Assembly (NCBI RefSeq): GCF_036373705.1
Contig: NC_089851.1
Coordinates: forward strand, 6,169,920 to 6,233,919
Source of the DNA: Amia ocellicauda
Taxonomy: Eukaryota; Chordata; Actinopteri; Amiiformes; Amiidae
DNA: 64,000 nt
Reading direction: 5' to 3'
Part shown: piece by piece, positions 45,567 through 59,700 of the stretch
How the letters are laid out: the number at the start of each line of letters is the position of its first letter
Position numbering within the stretch: the first letter of the stretch is position 1
Translations under genes and position numbers: made by a program
The notes under the pieces: model-generated
Database searches by the model: none
What the model was told of the DNA's origin: nothing
Seen by the model: only the letters and a program-made list of their open reading frames with translations

Positions 45567-47323
45567 GGGGTGGCAGGTCACTCATACTGCCCTATTTTTG
45601 GTAACCAACTCTTAAGCTATTTTATCTATGGCTGTGTCACTTTTATATTACTTCAGCAGAATATCACAGACCAGACCTTGTGTGTCTGACTCTCACTTTT
45701 GTTTTCTGTTCTTCAAATATAATCTTCACTCCAATTCTACATTTCAGCATCTAAACCATTGTAGACATGTAATGCTAATTATTCATATGTATTCAGGCCT
45801 ACAGTTTTTACAATACAGATATACATACACATATATACACATATTATATATATAGTTGACATTGTTTGGCAGATGTACACAGCTATATCTCCAAAGGTTA
45901 ATTCAAGTTAGGAATCAATGTCCATTCTTTAGAAACCAAGTGCTTGATATTGATGAGAATACTTGTTGGATCACACATTCCAACCAAGACCATCGATATT
46001 GATTAAGCAGAACTTTAAACAACACATTCATTAAAGGAGTGAGATTGTAGATTTTTTTTTCTACTAAAGGATAAAAGAAGCAAAAGGTATACATGCAATA
46101 CTATGGCCACAGAGTTTTGTCTTAGAGGCCATAAAACCAAAACTACCCGTTTAATGATAAAAGATAAAACTGGGAAATGGAAATCATATAAAATAAATAT
46201 ACGTATAAAATAATTTCTAACTGGACACATTGTCTCTATTCAAACTGATAATTACTTTTTTTTTTTTTTTTAAGTCACACCCAGAAAGCAGATTAAGGAT
46301 TTCAGGAGGTGTCCCAGAGGTACATTTTTAAGGATGCAACTATAAAATGTCTGGCTACCATTTCATACATTAAACCATCACGTTATTTGGCTAGAGCCTT
46401 CTAGGAACATAAGCAGTGACTTCTCCTTGAATCCATTCTTCCTTCGCTATAATTATAAGTGTAAATTCCTGTGAGGCGAGTAATCCGGCATTTTAGCAAA
46501 GACAAACAGGAAGGAACAAGGCTGTAGTTAAATGTGCTGCCATAACATTACTTTCAGTGACTGAAATTCGGTTCCCCATCAGTTTAGATCAGTAACAATG
46601 AACATTATGAGGAAAGCAGACAGATTTAAAATCCATAAAGTGAGTGCTGTACTGAATGCTTTTCAAAGTTATATTCCCAATTAATGAACACTAGTGCAGT
46701 CTTCATTTAATTTGCGTTTTGAGTAAATATAGTACACAGCCTAAGCTTTTTGAAACTGAAAGAAATTTCATTTTATGTTTCTTCAGTTGTTCAAGTATTG
46801 CAGATTGCTTTAACACCGAGCTGATAACCGTTATGGTCATAGCTTTTCATCATTGTGTGTACTCTAAAATTAATCATTTTCCACACCTCATTTGATATAG
46901 CTTTTTGTTTATTCTTGTTGTCCTTTGTTTTTTAATGTTTGTGACTTTGTATTAATGAATTGCTATCACTTAAGCTCAAGAGCACATTCAACCATACTGT
47001 ATGTAAGGAAATAAGCACGTAGAAATTCCTCAGTCATTCTCACCAGTGAACTGAGATTTAAATTCTCCGATTTATAACCCCAGTGGTTGCATTTTAACTC
47101 ACCTGTAGAAACACCCAATCAGCATAACTTTTATAACACGGATGTCTTCAGAATTCATTGCTATTTGCGTTTTACTATCCTTTTGGAGGCCTTTGGAAGA
47201 CTTTAATTAATTCTGAAACGCTGGGATCATCTCAAACCACTTCCAAACTGTATTCATGGTCAAACACAATGGAAGACTTCCCAGTAAAATCAACAAATCT
47301 TAATCAGAGCAGGGTATTGCAGC

Positions 47324-47327
<4 letters not shown>

Positions 47328-47367
<40 letters not shown>
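47328..47367. repeat. (TA)n microsatellite
   Basis: About 40 bp of pure TA, likely length-variable. Confidence 0.95.
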
Positions 47368-47371
<4 letters not shown>

Positions 47372-50300
47372 CACACAAACAAACAAAAACAAATACAGTG
47401 CATCTGTTATCGTCTTGTGCCCTGTTATCAAGATGTAGAACTTCACCCACATACACAACACTGTGATCTTTTGCATCTGTAGACTTGTCAGTAAATACAA
47501 ATACACCGTCAGACATCTTTAACAGTTGTATAATTGCAGTCTTGTGCAAATCAGCAATTTGGGGTAGATATTCCCTTTTCAGTTGGAGCTGCTGTCGAAT
47601 TCACACCCACATTTATTACATGTTTGTTGGGAAATGAACGCGGTTTGGGATATTTGTTCTGCAGGGGAATATTAGCACAAACAAAGGCCTCTGTCACAAC
47701 AAAAACAACATCTTGTCGGTGTTCATACCGTGACAGGGGTTTATGGCACCCAGTGTTTATAGTGTGGAACCCAATACCAGTTCCTTCCATGTTATGGACC
47801 AGTAGGAGGTTACGAATTTACCTTTAACTGGGACGCCTACAGAGAGATGGTGTTCCCGTTTGATCGTTAGTCGACTGCTTGCAGGCTCACGGTGTGGACG
47901 GTTTACACACGTTCAGCGCTGGAGCAACATGCTGTTATCGCAGGAAACAGGCATTTTGATTGCCATCCTGTCATCTTTAAATAAATACTTATTACTGAAT
48001 ATACTTTGTCATGTGAACCTATTACACCCTCGCCTCAATAATATAGTAAAACTGCATACACAACAAAACCTCTTTCCCTTATGATTCTACCGGAGGAGGT
48101 CATTTAATAGCTGTCAACCTCAGCTGTTCGATTTCCGTTAGTTTTTCTGGTGAGGAATGTAACTTTATTGTTGACTCTCGAGTGTGGTCTGAAGTTAAAT
48201 AACAAGTTGCGCAAAATGAATTATACACACCGGTGTACAGAATACCAGGGATATATAATGTTGGGTGAGTTACATCAATGAATTGCTATTTGACCTCATG
48301 TTTTGGGCTCTCTGTGTTTCTTTGAACACATCAATTTATTCGAGTACCATTTATATGAACCGTAATGAGTATTTATTTCTCTAATTAGCCAAATCACCAT
48401 TTATTAGTTGTGAATTCAGTTACTATAACTTGGGAAGTTGCAGGGACATCTAGAGCACAGCTGTTTAATTACAACTGAAGAAAACGCCGGGTCCTAGTTA
48501 TTATTGCTGGGACAGAGCGCTGTTCGGCTCGACCTTGCTACACTGGGACCTCTGGGATATGCAGCTAGAATATGAGAAAGACAGGGTTATGCTAAACCTA
48601 CTAAAAAAGTACAGCATACATGATTTACTGGTGAGGTGCAGAATCTGCCTAAATATGTAATAAATATGTAAATATGTGAAGAACATCTTCCAAACGCACA
48701 TACAGCAGAGTACAATTTATTTCATTATAAGCTTATCCCTTTAACACTGCAGAACTGTAGCTGCAGACTGCACAGTCATTGTGACTGAGACACAGGCCGG
48801 CTATATGTGGGCTTTGAAGGCTCTCATTTGAAAGGCCACATAAACCTCAAGAGTGAAACAAAGATAATCTGTAAAACCACAAATGGCTTCATGCATGTAG
48901 GGCGATTATTGGAGCCGTCTCCTAAGCAGACTCATGCTTTCACCTCAGATGCCTCCGCTAAGCTCTTTACAATCCATACAGATAACCACACTCGCATGTC
49001 CGCATCGAGAGACACAGCAGGTATTTATCACTCAAAGTCTGCTGCGCCATAAGCAAATTGAATATGTTTTTAAACTAAACAGCTGCATTTACAAACATGT
49101 TAATCTCTCTCACGCTCTCTCTATTTTCTTAAATTCCAGTCTTAAGTATATTGCCAGTATGCCTGTGAACACTGTTCGAGTGGCATTCCCTGTTTTCTCT
49201 AGGAACATTTAATATCAATCAGTATTAATACAAACCGTGTTTTTGTTTATTTTTTTTATAACAAAGACCACAATGAAAGGACGTGCACAGCTTTGTCAAA
49301 AACAAATTAAAATTCAGAATTACAAAAATTAAAAAAAAAGGTAAATTATGAGCAATTGTTATGAACATTGGTTCTGTTACAATCATTATCTTTTTATGAT
49401 GATTCTAAATGCCAACATTAAAGTCAATCCCATTTTGCTGCTATAGTTTGTCAGTTTAGGAGGGAACCCAGGACACACACCAATGATAAGCTGGTCAATA
49501 CTTATTGTACTTTTTATTGTAATCTATTTTGTAGTATATTGTTTAAATTATTGTGCTGGAAGAAAGATTTGGAGTTGGCAGTTTTAATCAGAATTTATTA
49601 CGTGCACACGGGGAAAACAACAAAACACAACAAGGAACTATTAAGCAAGTTTCTCTCTGCTTTTCAAACTTCTCAAGGAAATACAAGGCTTATATTTCCC
49701 TTCTGGGACACCCTCTCAAGGGCCTTGACATTTTACTAACAGTGTCTGATTGGTCATTCTAGTACCTACAGCAGGGATTTCAATGGCCTTCTATAATAAG
49801 CCTTCCCATCTCATCAATATTATCATCATCATTACTCATGAATAATAATCATTAACCTTTAAATTGCCAGCTGCATTGGAATGTCAATTGCCGATAGCAA
49901 AGATAGGATGTAAGTAATTCAAGTTTAAAAAGTTGCATAGAAAGAATTCAGGCCATTAAGAGTTACTGTTAGAGAATTCCAGGGTCACAGACACAAAAGA
50001 CAAAGGCAGAAAATTATTTATTTTTCCTCCACATTATACTAAGAGTTTTACAAGGGTTAGGGTTCATTTAATAGAAATCATAGTGTTCCAGTAAGATGTG
50101 GGTCGTGTTTTTGATTGGTTAACCCAGACTCAAGCCCAAGCCGCAGACTGGGCGAGGCTTCAGAGTTCGGGATTGTCTCAAGACGGGGGTCTGGGGTTTT
50201 CTTCATGCTATTAATGGAGGCAGGTATCTCATTAGGATGATGCAGTGCCATTGCAACAAACCATAATTAGCTACTGTGCCATTGTAATGTCAGTGCTGTT

Positions 50301-50461
50301 CCAAGATAAACTTGCTGCACTTCCCTTCGAAGATCAGCTGGCCACCACAAGGTGAATAGCCAGTCTGCAGCCTCTCATTAAGGAGACTGTGCGAGTCAGG
50401 TGGCTTGGGGAAACCTATGGTTGACATTCAGACCGCAAACAGCCTGAAGCAACCAACTCTG

Positions 50462-50508
50462 ACACACACACGCACACACGCGCACACACGCACACACGCA
50501 CACACACT
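50462..50508. repeat. CA/CG mixed microsatellite
   Basis: Alternating purine-pyrimidine CACACACG units run for about 47 bp. Such sequence can adopt left-handed DNA under supercoiling. Confidence 0.85.
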
Positions 50509-53500
50509 TGTTTTGTGACATGCCTCCTCTAAGCCTCCCCTCCCCTTTACAATACAATAGAAATAGAATAGAATAGAAACTCAATTTGGTCAGAAATTCT
50601 CCCAGGTAGAAAAAAATAAGAGAAATAAAAGTACTTGCTTACATCTTTTGCAGACTCTGTGATGCAAGGTTTTAGTCATGAATAATACAAGCCATGCGTC
50701 TGACATTGCCAGACTGCAGATGTGAATTGAGGAATGAAAACTGTAGTGAAAAAGAAAAGCATATTTGTCCCTGTCCCAGCTGTGGGCACATAGCAATAAA
50801 CTGGATACTCCAGGACAGTACGCATGTGGTGACTAACATGACTGTTTAATTCCGTATTGGGGGGAGGTTTGGGGCAGCATTCCTTTAATGTGAAGCTATC
50901 ACATTAACGTTGGCTTCATTAGGCCCGTGTTGTTTATACATTTGTATCAGGTACCATTACCACAGAAATTCCAGCGGCATGGTTTTATCATTTTAGATAA
51001 ATAAATAAATAAACAAACAGGGAAATGTATTCTGACTAGTTTGAATAAACCATGGGTATTACTTTCCGTCACCACGGCAACTAAACAAAGCATGCATAAT
51101 ATCTGGAATTATAATAGCAAATCTAATCTCCATTACGGTTTCTCTGTCTGCATGTAAATGTCAGAATTAGTCCTTGTTTCGAGCCATTCAGTTCTTTCGT
51201 AAAAACTCCACCTCTAACCTTCAGCTCAATCACGAAAGCCAACATGCATTATTTATTACAGAACGAGGGAAAACAAGCACTTGGGAGAATAACTGACATT
51301 ACTTTAACAAAAGGTGTAATTTCAAAAAGGCTCAATCAAAAAGCAATTCTCCTGAAAGATTCGAGTGTTGTAATTCCTTCATTACCATAAACCAGTCTGT
51401 TGAGCAGAAGGTCTGCATAATATTCACTTGTACTGTTTTTTGGCAAGTCCTTGCCATAAAACTATGAAAGCAAAAAATGTGAAGATGCACAATGATGAAA
51501 GGATGAAAAAGCATAGAAATTAAAGTTACAGTAGAATGAGTAAACGACATACAGTATGAGGATTTTGACAGTAGGAAAAAAGAACATGAAAGTTGACTTC
51601 TATGAAATGCAGAAGCTTTGTCAAGGAAATTAAATCACCACATCTAAATTGGGATGCTACAAAGCACACAATCATTGGTATTTGTTACATAAAATACTGC
51701 TAAGAAAACAAAGGACATCTCTACTCACCAAAATAAGGTGCTGTGAAAACTATTATGAAAAAACTAACAAACATCATTGTCTAAACAAGATGTTTAGAGA
51801 GTAGATATTTGGAAAGTCATTAAGTTTGCATTTCTCTTCTTGATTTGTGCTAATCAAAAATTTCATTATTTTAAAATTGTGTTAGTGGCAGCAGTATAAC
51901 ATGTAAATATTTGTCATTTTCATAACTATTTAGCAGGATGTGTAAATATTTGTGCATGACTGTATATGTATATGTACACGACCCTGAAGAAGTCAAGAAT
52001 TTCCAAAAGAATCAAGACCACAAGACAACATTACAGTGAATCCAAATATTATGGCTTGTGCAAAATCATCTACTGTCACAGGATTCACAGCGACCTTCCC
52101 CAGTTTCAACTTTTAATAGTACTACCAACGTGAAGGTAAGGTCTCTCAGCAGGAGACGGCAGGAGTGAAGCATTGAGTTCATTGGACCTAAATTACCATG
52201 TGTGGTGGGACAGGAGCCCTGTCCTTAAGCATGTAGCCTACATAAATATGCCAAGAAGGGTTCAAAATCAGCTGATGCCAGGTTAAATTAATCGCTGAGG
52301 GAACACCACAGACAGACCTATACAAGCTGCGGTCAGTTACAAGTGCTGCAAGTGTCCTCCTGCAAACTTCACCTGCTATAAAAGCCATGCACCCTGAAGG
52401 AGCATGTGCAGTCATAGAAAAAAAATGTTAATTAAACTGTACTTGTGAATGCATGATATCTTTTTGGAGATTTCTATGGAGTTGCAAAAGTCAAACATTT
52501 TAATTCGGTTCAATCAGCTGCAATCTGTGGTCCTCTCGCACCCGAATTCGTCCTCAACTAAACTGTGTAAGATAATCGCTGGAAAAAAAATAAGTACAGC
52601 TTAATGCATAGTATATATGATCCCCAGATAACCTCAAATTACAACTGTAAAGGGGAAAAGGGAACATTGTTCCAAACTAAGGAGTGTGTGAATATACTTC
52701 ACATGTTTACAAAGTAGCAAAAGTCAATCAGGACTGCACAAAGACAAGGTAAAACTTTATACCAGAGGTTTGTGTGCACTCAGGGATTGACTGGATAGAT
52801 TTCAGTCATATGGTCCTGGAATGGTTTACATTTACTGACACATGTATAATCCTTTGATTCTATTTTGTCTCTCAATTTGTGATGGTAAAACAATCTGCTA
52901 CAGATTGTGTCATGCAGCTTGGAGAAAAAAGAAAAAGAAAACAAAACTAAATGCAGCTTGTACTTTTGTTGTTCATGCCATTCCTGAAAACTGAACTTTT
53001 GCAATGTAGCTGTAATCCTCACAGCCCTCCTCAAAGGTTTTGTTGTCATTTCTTGCAAAGCCATATGCCAAGAATGTAAATATAATTAAGCTCAAATCAC
53101 ATTCACAGAGTTCACATAGCTTTACTGTAATGTTTAGTGGAGTCTGTGCTTTAAAACAAAGATGAAAAGGAGTAGGTGGCGGTGTTTGGAAAGAGAAAGC
53201 AATTAAGGATTACAGCTGTCTGACAAATATACCACAGGCTTGAATCTTAATTTGCCCTTTGTGAGAGAAAACTGAGCACTGTTTATTTGTGCTACGACTA
53301 GGAGACACCTCTGGTTTGTTGTATATATAAATGTAGTTGGATTAACATCCACATGTCAACAATATGAATCTCTGATGTCTGATGTTTTGGGCTTATTATG
53401 AGATTAAGTTTTTATGAGCACTGGCATGAAAATGTTACATACAAATCACTGTTGTTTGCACCTTGACTGTAAAAGCAAGTTTGATGTCACAACGTTAGTT

Positions 53501-55380
53501 TTTAACTTTTTTCTTCTTTTAACTTGACATTTAGTGTGGCTGGATAGAATAACCTGTGCTAAAAGCAAACCTGTGTGGCATCCAGTACCATTATGCAAAA
53601 GCAACACAAAATAGGTGTATCTGAGGCACTACTTTGACACCCAGAGGTGGGAAAGGCTGCCTAGGGCTGAACTCTGAAAGACATTTCAATCCCCAGAGGT
53701 TTCGCCTCTGACAGGGCTGGGCAGTAGGTCAGCAGGAATCATAGTTTCACATAGAGATCCAGCCCGCCTGTACCCACAGAGGAGTGCAGAGGCCAGCGTG
53801 TTGGACTTAAACGGGTCCCGAGTGACTATCTGCAGCTGACGTGATCAGGATTCAAAAACAGGCCATATTCCCTTTATGTGGAAATAATTAAACAAGTCGG
53901 CCACTTGGGACCCAATATGCTAGAGTGAGCAGCAGAATTTATTCCACACGTACTTTCACCCTCCCGACAACCACTGTTAAAGCAATAGGTCAGGTCCCAC
54001 GTGTGACTGGCCAGACCACCCTATCCTGACCTTAGAACCAGGCCAATTAACTGACGGTAATTCAAAATGAAAGCACTAATTTTCTGTGCCTATGTAAGTG
54101 CAACTAGGTGGAAGAAGAAAAAAAAAAAGTATTTATAATGTTGTTTTTAAAAGAGGAACATCAGATATGGTTGTTATAACATGAAACTATACATCTAGTC
54201 ACTATGAAGAGCCATTGGAATAGAATGAGAGTAAAACAGCCAAAGAGTACACAAATGAATAGTCCCAATAAACGGCAAATATCACTGATCTACCCCATAG
54301 TGGACTTCCAAGATACTTTACCAGTGACTGCAGGACAGATTATAAAAATGATAACTGGCCAAAAGAGTTGGCATCTTGGCACAAACCATGAGAAACCATG
54401 AGAAACTGTTGTCACACTACAAACACAAGCCCGTTGTGCTCTTCTCTCATTGAAAAGCAGTGAATGACGTGAAGTAAAACTGTTAGTGAAAGTACATAAT
54501 CGTACATCGTCAAGTTTTTATTTTTACAAGTTCATTACCATTAGTTCAACAAACCAACCCAAAAAGCAGAAGTTAATGACTGACTGAATAGTTGTGATGA
54601 ACTGATACCGATGAAGTATGAATCGTTAATCATTCAAAATTCTTGTGAAACTTTGAAAGAACAGTTTTATATTGTTTAAAACTGTATCCTAAATAACTGT
54701 AAAAATGGATTACACAAGGTTAAACCATATATTTGAGCCCATAGGTACTTGAAGGCTTGGTTTAGTAAGATGATTAAAAATAAATCATTCATATTGAATT
54801 AAGATTTTCAGGATCAATTACTGAAAGAACAGCTACCTAATTGTATTCCTTATTTAGATTTTTATTTTTTATTGTTTAATGTTCAAGACCAAAATCTTCC
54901 AGACAAACAAATGGAACCAGAGAATCTCAGATGTTCTTCATAATACTACTTTATTGAAGGCAGGAAGCATTGCTACTGGGTTTATATAGTATAAATCATG
55001 GTTCAGAATACCCAAGAACAAATAATACATATTAAAATGATATAAGCATAAAGTATGTAAAAATAAATAGTTAGATAAAGCTTTTGCCAATTCATTAAAA
55101 GGGCAGCATATTAGTTTCTATAGTTTCTATGTCAAAAGAATCACTAACAGCAAATCGTCTTATAAGATTGACATTTTCTGAAGTGAATTCTTCTTTGGGA
55201 GTGCTAAGTATATACAACAACTTCATGAAAATTTCCATTATACAATCGGTTCATGGGCATTTCATGAATCATTAATGCACACTGATGAACTTGAATAAAT
55301 ATTGATGTGCAATGCTTGGATAATGAAAAAACATTTGCTGTCCTACTGGATAAGTCATTAATTTAATCCATTTACAATTC

Positions 55381-55700
55381 TTAAGAAACATAAGAAAGTA
55401 TCCAATCGAGAGGAGGCCATTCGACCCATCGTGCTCGTTTGGTGTCCATTAATAACTAAGTGATCCAAGAATCCTATCCAGTCTATTTTTGAAATTTCCC
55501 AAATTGTCCACTTTTTTGGGCTCACATTGCTGGTGAGTTTGTTCCAGATTGTGACGACTCTTGGTGTGAAGAAGTTTGATGTGGTCGATGCCTTTCATAA
55601 TTCTGTTCCAGGGTGAAAAGGTTCAGTTCCCTCAGTCTCTCAGTAGGACATTCCCTTCAGACCTGGAATAAGTCTGCCTCTAGAGCAGCAATTTTTTTTC
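55381..55700 (-). mobile_element. CR1 LINE 3' fragment, internally deleted
   Basis: Minus-strand CR1 tail: AAGAAACATAAGAAAGTATC at the 3' end, then CATTCGACCCATCGTGCTCG and TTGTTCCAGATTGTGACGAC. A deletion follows, removing the [13 protein letters not shown] coding part and jumping to TTTGATGTGGTCGATGCC and TCAGTAGGACATTCCCTTCA. It is in opposite orientation to the fragment at 56393. Confidence 0.85.
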
Positions 55701-56392
55701 TTCAGCAAGTCTTCTTCTTCTTACTCTTATTTAGTGTTATAATATTATACAAACTTCTGTTTTAATTACTATAATTCATTCATGAATAAATAGAAAAATT
55801 ATCTTTAGCCCAGACCTGTCACAGGACACTATTGGGACGTCTCTGGCATACGTCTCCAGTAGTGCTGCCCAACTGCACACGTGCTACAGGAGTCGGGCAT
55901 TGAAGCCACAAAAGGCATTAGACACATTACTGCCAAACGTACCTTTCGGCTAAAGCTGCCATGTTGTGATAAATCACTTGAGTTTATGCCCACATTATTG
56001 GCTGTTGTATGATCTATCCTGGGACGATTTCTGCTTGCTAGTTGTGTCTTGTTGTGTGCAGTTCTTCTCTTGTAGGCACACTTTTATTTGTGGGAGCGCT
56101 GTGCCAACATAGACAACATAATTCCTTTGAAATATTTATTTTGCTGGTTTCTTCAAATCATGCCAAATGAAATGAGAACATTTACATTTGAACTGCTTAA
56201 ACCTGTTAATCTCTACCAGATAATATTAGACTTTTATTAGCAGATGCTATTTTTGCATATGAGTCACTATTTTAAACCATTCAGTATTTAATTTGATTAT
56301 TAAGGGAAATTATATTTTTCAGGATGTGTAACCATTGAGTGGTTTTGTTTTTTATTTTCCTTAATGGTTTTCCTTTCCACATCCTTAATTAA
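55701..56392. other. Spacer between inverted CR1 fragments
   Basis: About 690 bp with no gene or repeat recognised. Confidence 0.5.
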
Positions 56393-56720
56393 GGGAATGT
56401 CCTACTGAAACACTGAGGGAACTGAGCCTTTTCACCCTGGAACAGAGAAGACTACGTGGGGACTTGATTCAAGTCTTCAAAATCATGAAAGACATCGACC
56501 ACATCAAACCAGAGGAGCTTTTCCAGATCAGCAGGGACACACGGACCCGGGGACACAAATGGAAATTGGGCTTCAAGGCATTCAAGACAGAAAACAGGAG
56601 ACAATTGTCGCAATCTGGAACAATCTGGATCATTTAGTTATTAATGGACACCAAACGAGCATGATGGGTCGAATGGCCTCCTCTCGATTGTAAACTTTCT
56701 TATGTTCTTATGTTCTTAAT
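56393..56720 (+). mobile_element. CR1 LINE 3' fragment
   Basis: The plus strand encodes [20 protein letters not shown], then [20 protein letters not shown] and [13 protein letters not shown], followed by a small deletion, the stop, the conserved GGGTCGAATGGCCTCCTCTC segment and a TTATGTTCTTATGTTCTTA tail. It is 5'-truncated and dead. Confidence 0.88.
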
Positions 56721-59700
56721 GACCACTGGAATCAGGGGGTCTCAATCAAAAGAATTAGAGCCAATTTTACGGAGAAGCAAAAGTATTTTGGTAGAACAAA
56801 ACAAATTAATAATAAAACATGATTACAAAAGTGAGAGACACCAATGAGACTTTTCAAGAACATGGATCAGAGATTAAATAAAAAGTTCAATAGTAATATG
56901 ATGTGTACAGTGAAAGTGCCCCACAGTACAGCAATTGGATTTGAAACCTTAGGGATGAGACATTTAGATTTTCTAATTACTTTGGCTTAGTTGTGAAAAA
57001 CACTGATTGAAAGTATGGAGTGCACCTTTTTCTACATCACCTTTTTGTTATAGAATTGATTCTAATATCCCAGATCCCAGTACGGAATAACAGTAGAGGT
57101 ATAAGGGCTAGAATTATTTAAAATAATAATTTAAAAAGCTCAATTGCATCTACTAAATAGATTCATGTTTTAATTTAAAACATAGAAGCAGAATTCTTGT
57201 TTCTTGAGTCAAGCTTGAAGTCACAATCACTACTCACTATTAATAGAAGTCACTATATTCCCTGGCTGAATCTTATTGTATTCACTGTAAGGAATAGACA
57301 TAACATCTGTCAACCAAATATAAACTAACATTACATAGCAAACTCCGCATGAAAGATGAAATACAATAAACATGGTCCTATTTTTCTTAAAGCTATTATC
57401 ATAATTATTATTGTTACTGAGGATTTAATCAATATATGGTTTCATTTACAGTATACGATTAATTCTATTAAGAATGACACTGAGATTAAGCCTAAATTTA
57501 AAAATGGACAAACAATACAAAATCAATCTCATAATATTTTCATTTAGATCCATAAGCCTGACTCTTAATTTATTATTACCCACATTTACAGCCTTACCAT
57601 TTCAAAACTCACTTAATCTTAAAAGATACCCTTTAAATATATCTTTGATAACAGTATAGATGTCATGGATATTTCTACAAGGATGGCATAGAATGGGAAT
57701 CCAAATTCATCTGGTGGGAATGTATCAAACTAATCTGACAGATTCTGCAGCTGGCTGATTTACATTTTACAGTACACTTGCTTGACCTACAGACATTCGG
57801 CAGAGGTCTACCCTAAACGGGAACAGAAAACGAATTTCACGTCAGACGTTCAAGAACATTTGGAAAGAGAAATTAGATGACAACATATATATTTAAAAAA
57901 AATATTTGCCAAGACTATGCCTTCATAATATTCATTACGAGAACGTCAGAAAAAGACATATCTCTGTGCTCTTTAGGCAGTCGAGTGAAAAAAAGCTAAA
58001 AATCCAATAAGGGAAAAAGCTTCTTGGTCTGAAAAGCTTAACAGGATTTGGACATTCCTGTGGGATTTTAAAGAAATAGCAGATGACAATGAGGAATCCA
58101 ATAGCATACTAATGAACACGTGCGTTGTTGTTTTGTTTTTTGTTTCAAATTTATTTTAACAAATAGGTTGACATTTCTGTGCTGCATTATTTTAGATATT
58201 GCAAGTATTTAAATAAACTACAGAGCATACAGTTATATTTATTAGTTGATTGAATACCATACATTTAATCATGCAAGAGTGTCTTAATATATAATATTAT
58301 ATTGTTCTGGAAACAGTTTATGTGCAAAGTGACACAAAAACCTCTGAAGCAAAAAGTGAAAGAAATGCCATCAACAATATAAGAAACACACTTGCAATTC
58401 GGTCTTCTGCAACTTTAAGACTGGTAGAGATGTTATTACACAGAAATTATACAATTATATGATTACCATTTTGCCCAAAAATATTTTGATTAATTTAATC
58501 CATCAATGGAGAGATATGAACAAATGGAATTAGGAACATTTTAAGATTCACATGTTTATATTCTGGGTTTTTACCAAGGAGAGTAGAAAGATTTGTCCAT
58601 TATATATTAAAAAAATCCTTACTTTGGGCATTTGGATGCAGCGGTAATCCTTTGAAACCCATCGGGGTTGTGTAAATTATTTCAATCATCATATTTCATA
58701 TACAGTCATTGATAAAAATTTGAAGCGTGATTTGCCAGAGGTTTGGAAACTTGTTGGAGACCATGTATGGATCAGCAGATGCAAAAGTAAATTGAACGGC
58801 AAAAGTGCCCTGTTGTGTTTCCACATATAAATACCTTTGATGTCCACAAACAATCGCAATTGAAGGACATTTTGAGATGCGGCCAGAGGGCCACAAAAGA
58901 GCCACTTCAGCACGTTGTTTGACAGGACTCGTTCAGATGGAAGTCAAAAGGAATCAGTCCGTGCCTCAGAAAATGTGCAATGGCGAGACTTTGGGAAGAT
59001 TTTACTTGGAGAGAGCACAACCTCCAGACTAGCGCTGTACAGACACTCTTTGAATGACACGGGCCAGCACTGGAGTAGGCACTGTGTCACAGAGGATCTC
59101 TGTCACTTTGGTGGAAACTAACAAAGTTCATAGCCACAGATCAAATGATATCTGGCTCATCTAAAGAGAGATACTTGGCAGAATTTCTGATTAGGGAGCC
59201 GCCGGTAAATTGTGTGGTAGAACCTCAATGCAACTTAATTTCTTCAGACTTTAGAGGAAGGCATCACAACCTGTCAACTTCCTGAATAGGTCACAACTCT
59301 TTACATTTCCAGTAACACTTATATCTAGTTCAACACAGGACATTTCCCTTTCCACCACCCCAGGTTTTACTTTTCTTTGCCCGATTATGCATGCCTTCAT
59401 TTTCCAAACCCTGCATACAACAAAGATTAGCTGAATTCCAGCCAAATGGCATTCCAATCTCCCCTTAATGAAACCAATGCCTATTTAAATGATATCAAAA
59501 CAACCACTTGTAACAAGGCAAATGCATCATGGGTAATGTCTATGCCAGGTCCTCATTGTTCCATTCAGTTGCATAGAGGTATAACTGTGGATATTAGCAC
59601 CATTTGCCAGCTTGATGAATTGTGCTTGTTTCGTTTTTGGTGCGACTGTCTGACAGAAAAATAAAATCCTCTAGCTTTAGCGCACACACCAGCAGAAGAG

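Larger units (their letters stand above)
44527..55380. other. Upstream of the zbtb47 BTB exon, no gene recognised
   Basis: The acceptor AG at 44528-44527 (pyrimidine-rich CTGTCCTTCCTCAG) shows that transcription comes from further right, so part or all of this is zbtb47 intron or 5' flank. No open frame has a known motif, and no CpG-rich promoter island stands out. Simple repeats are listed separately. Confidence 0.55.

Noticed and set aside
58689..58913. Minus-strand frame with hydrophobic residues
   Set aside because: No start context, no family resemblance; probably chance.
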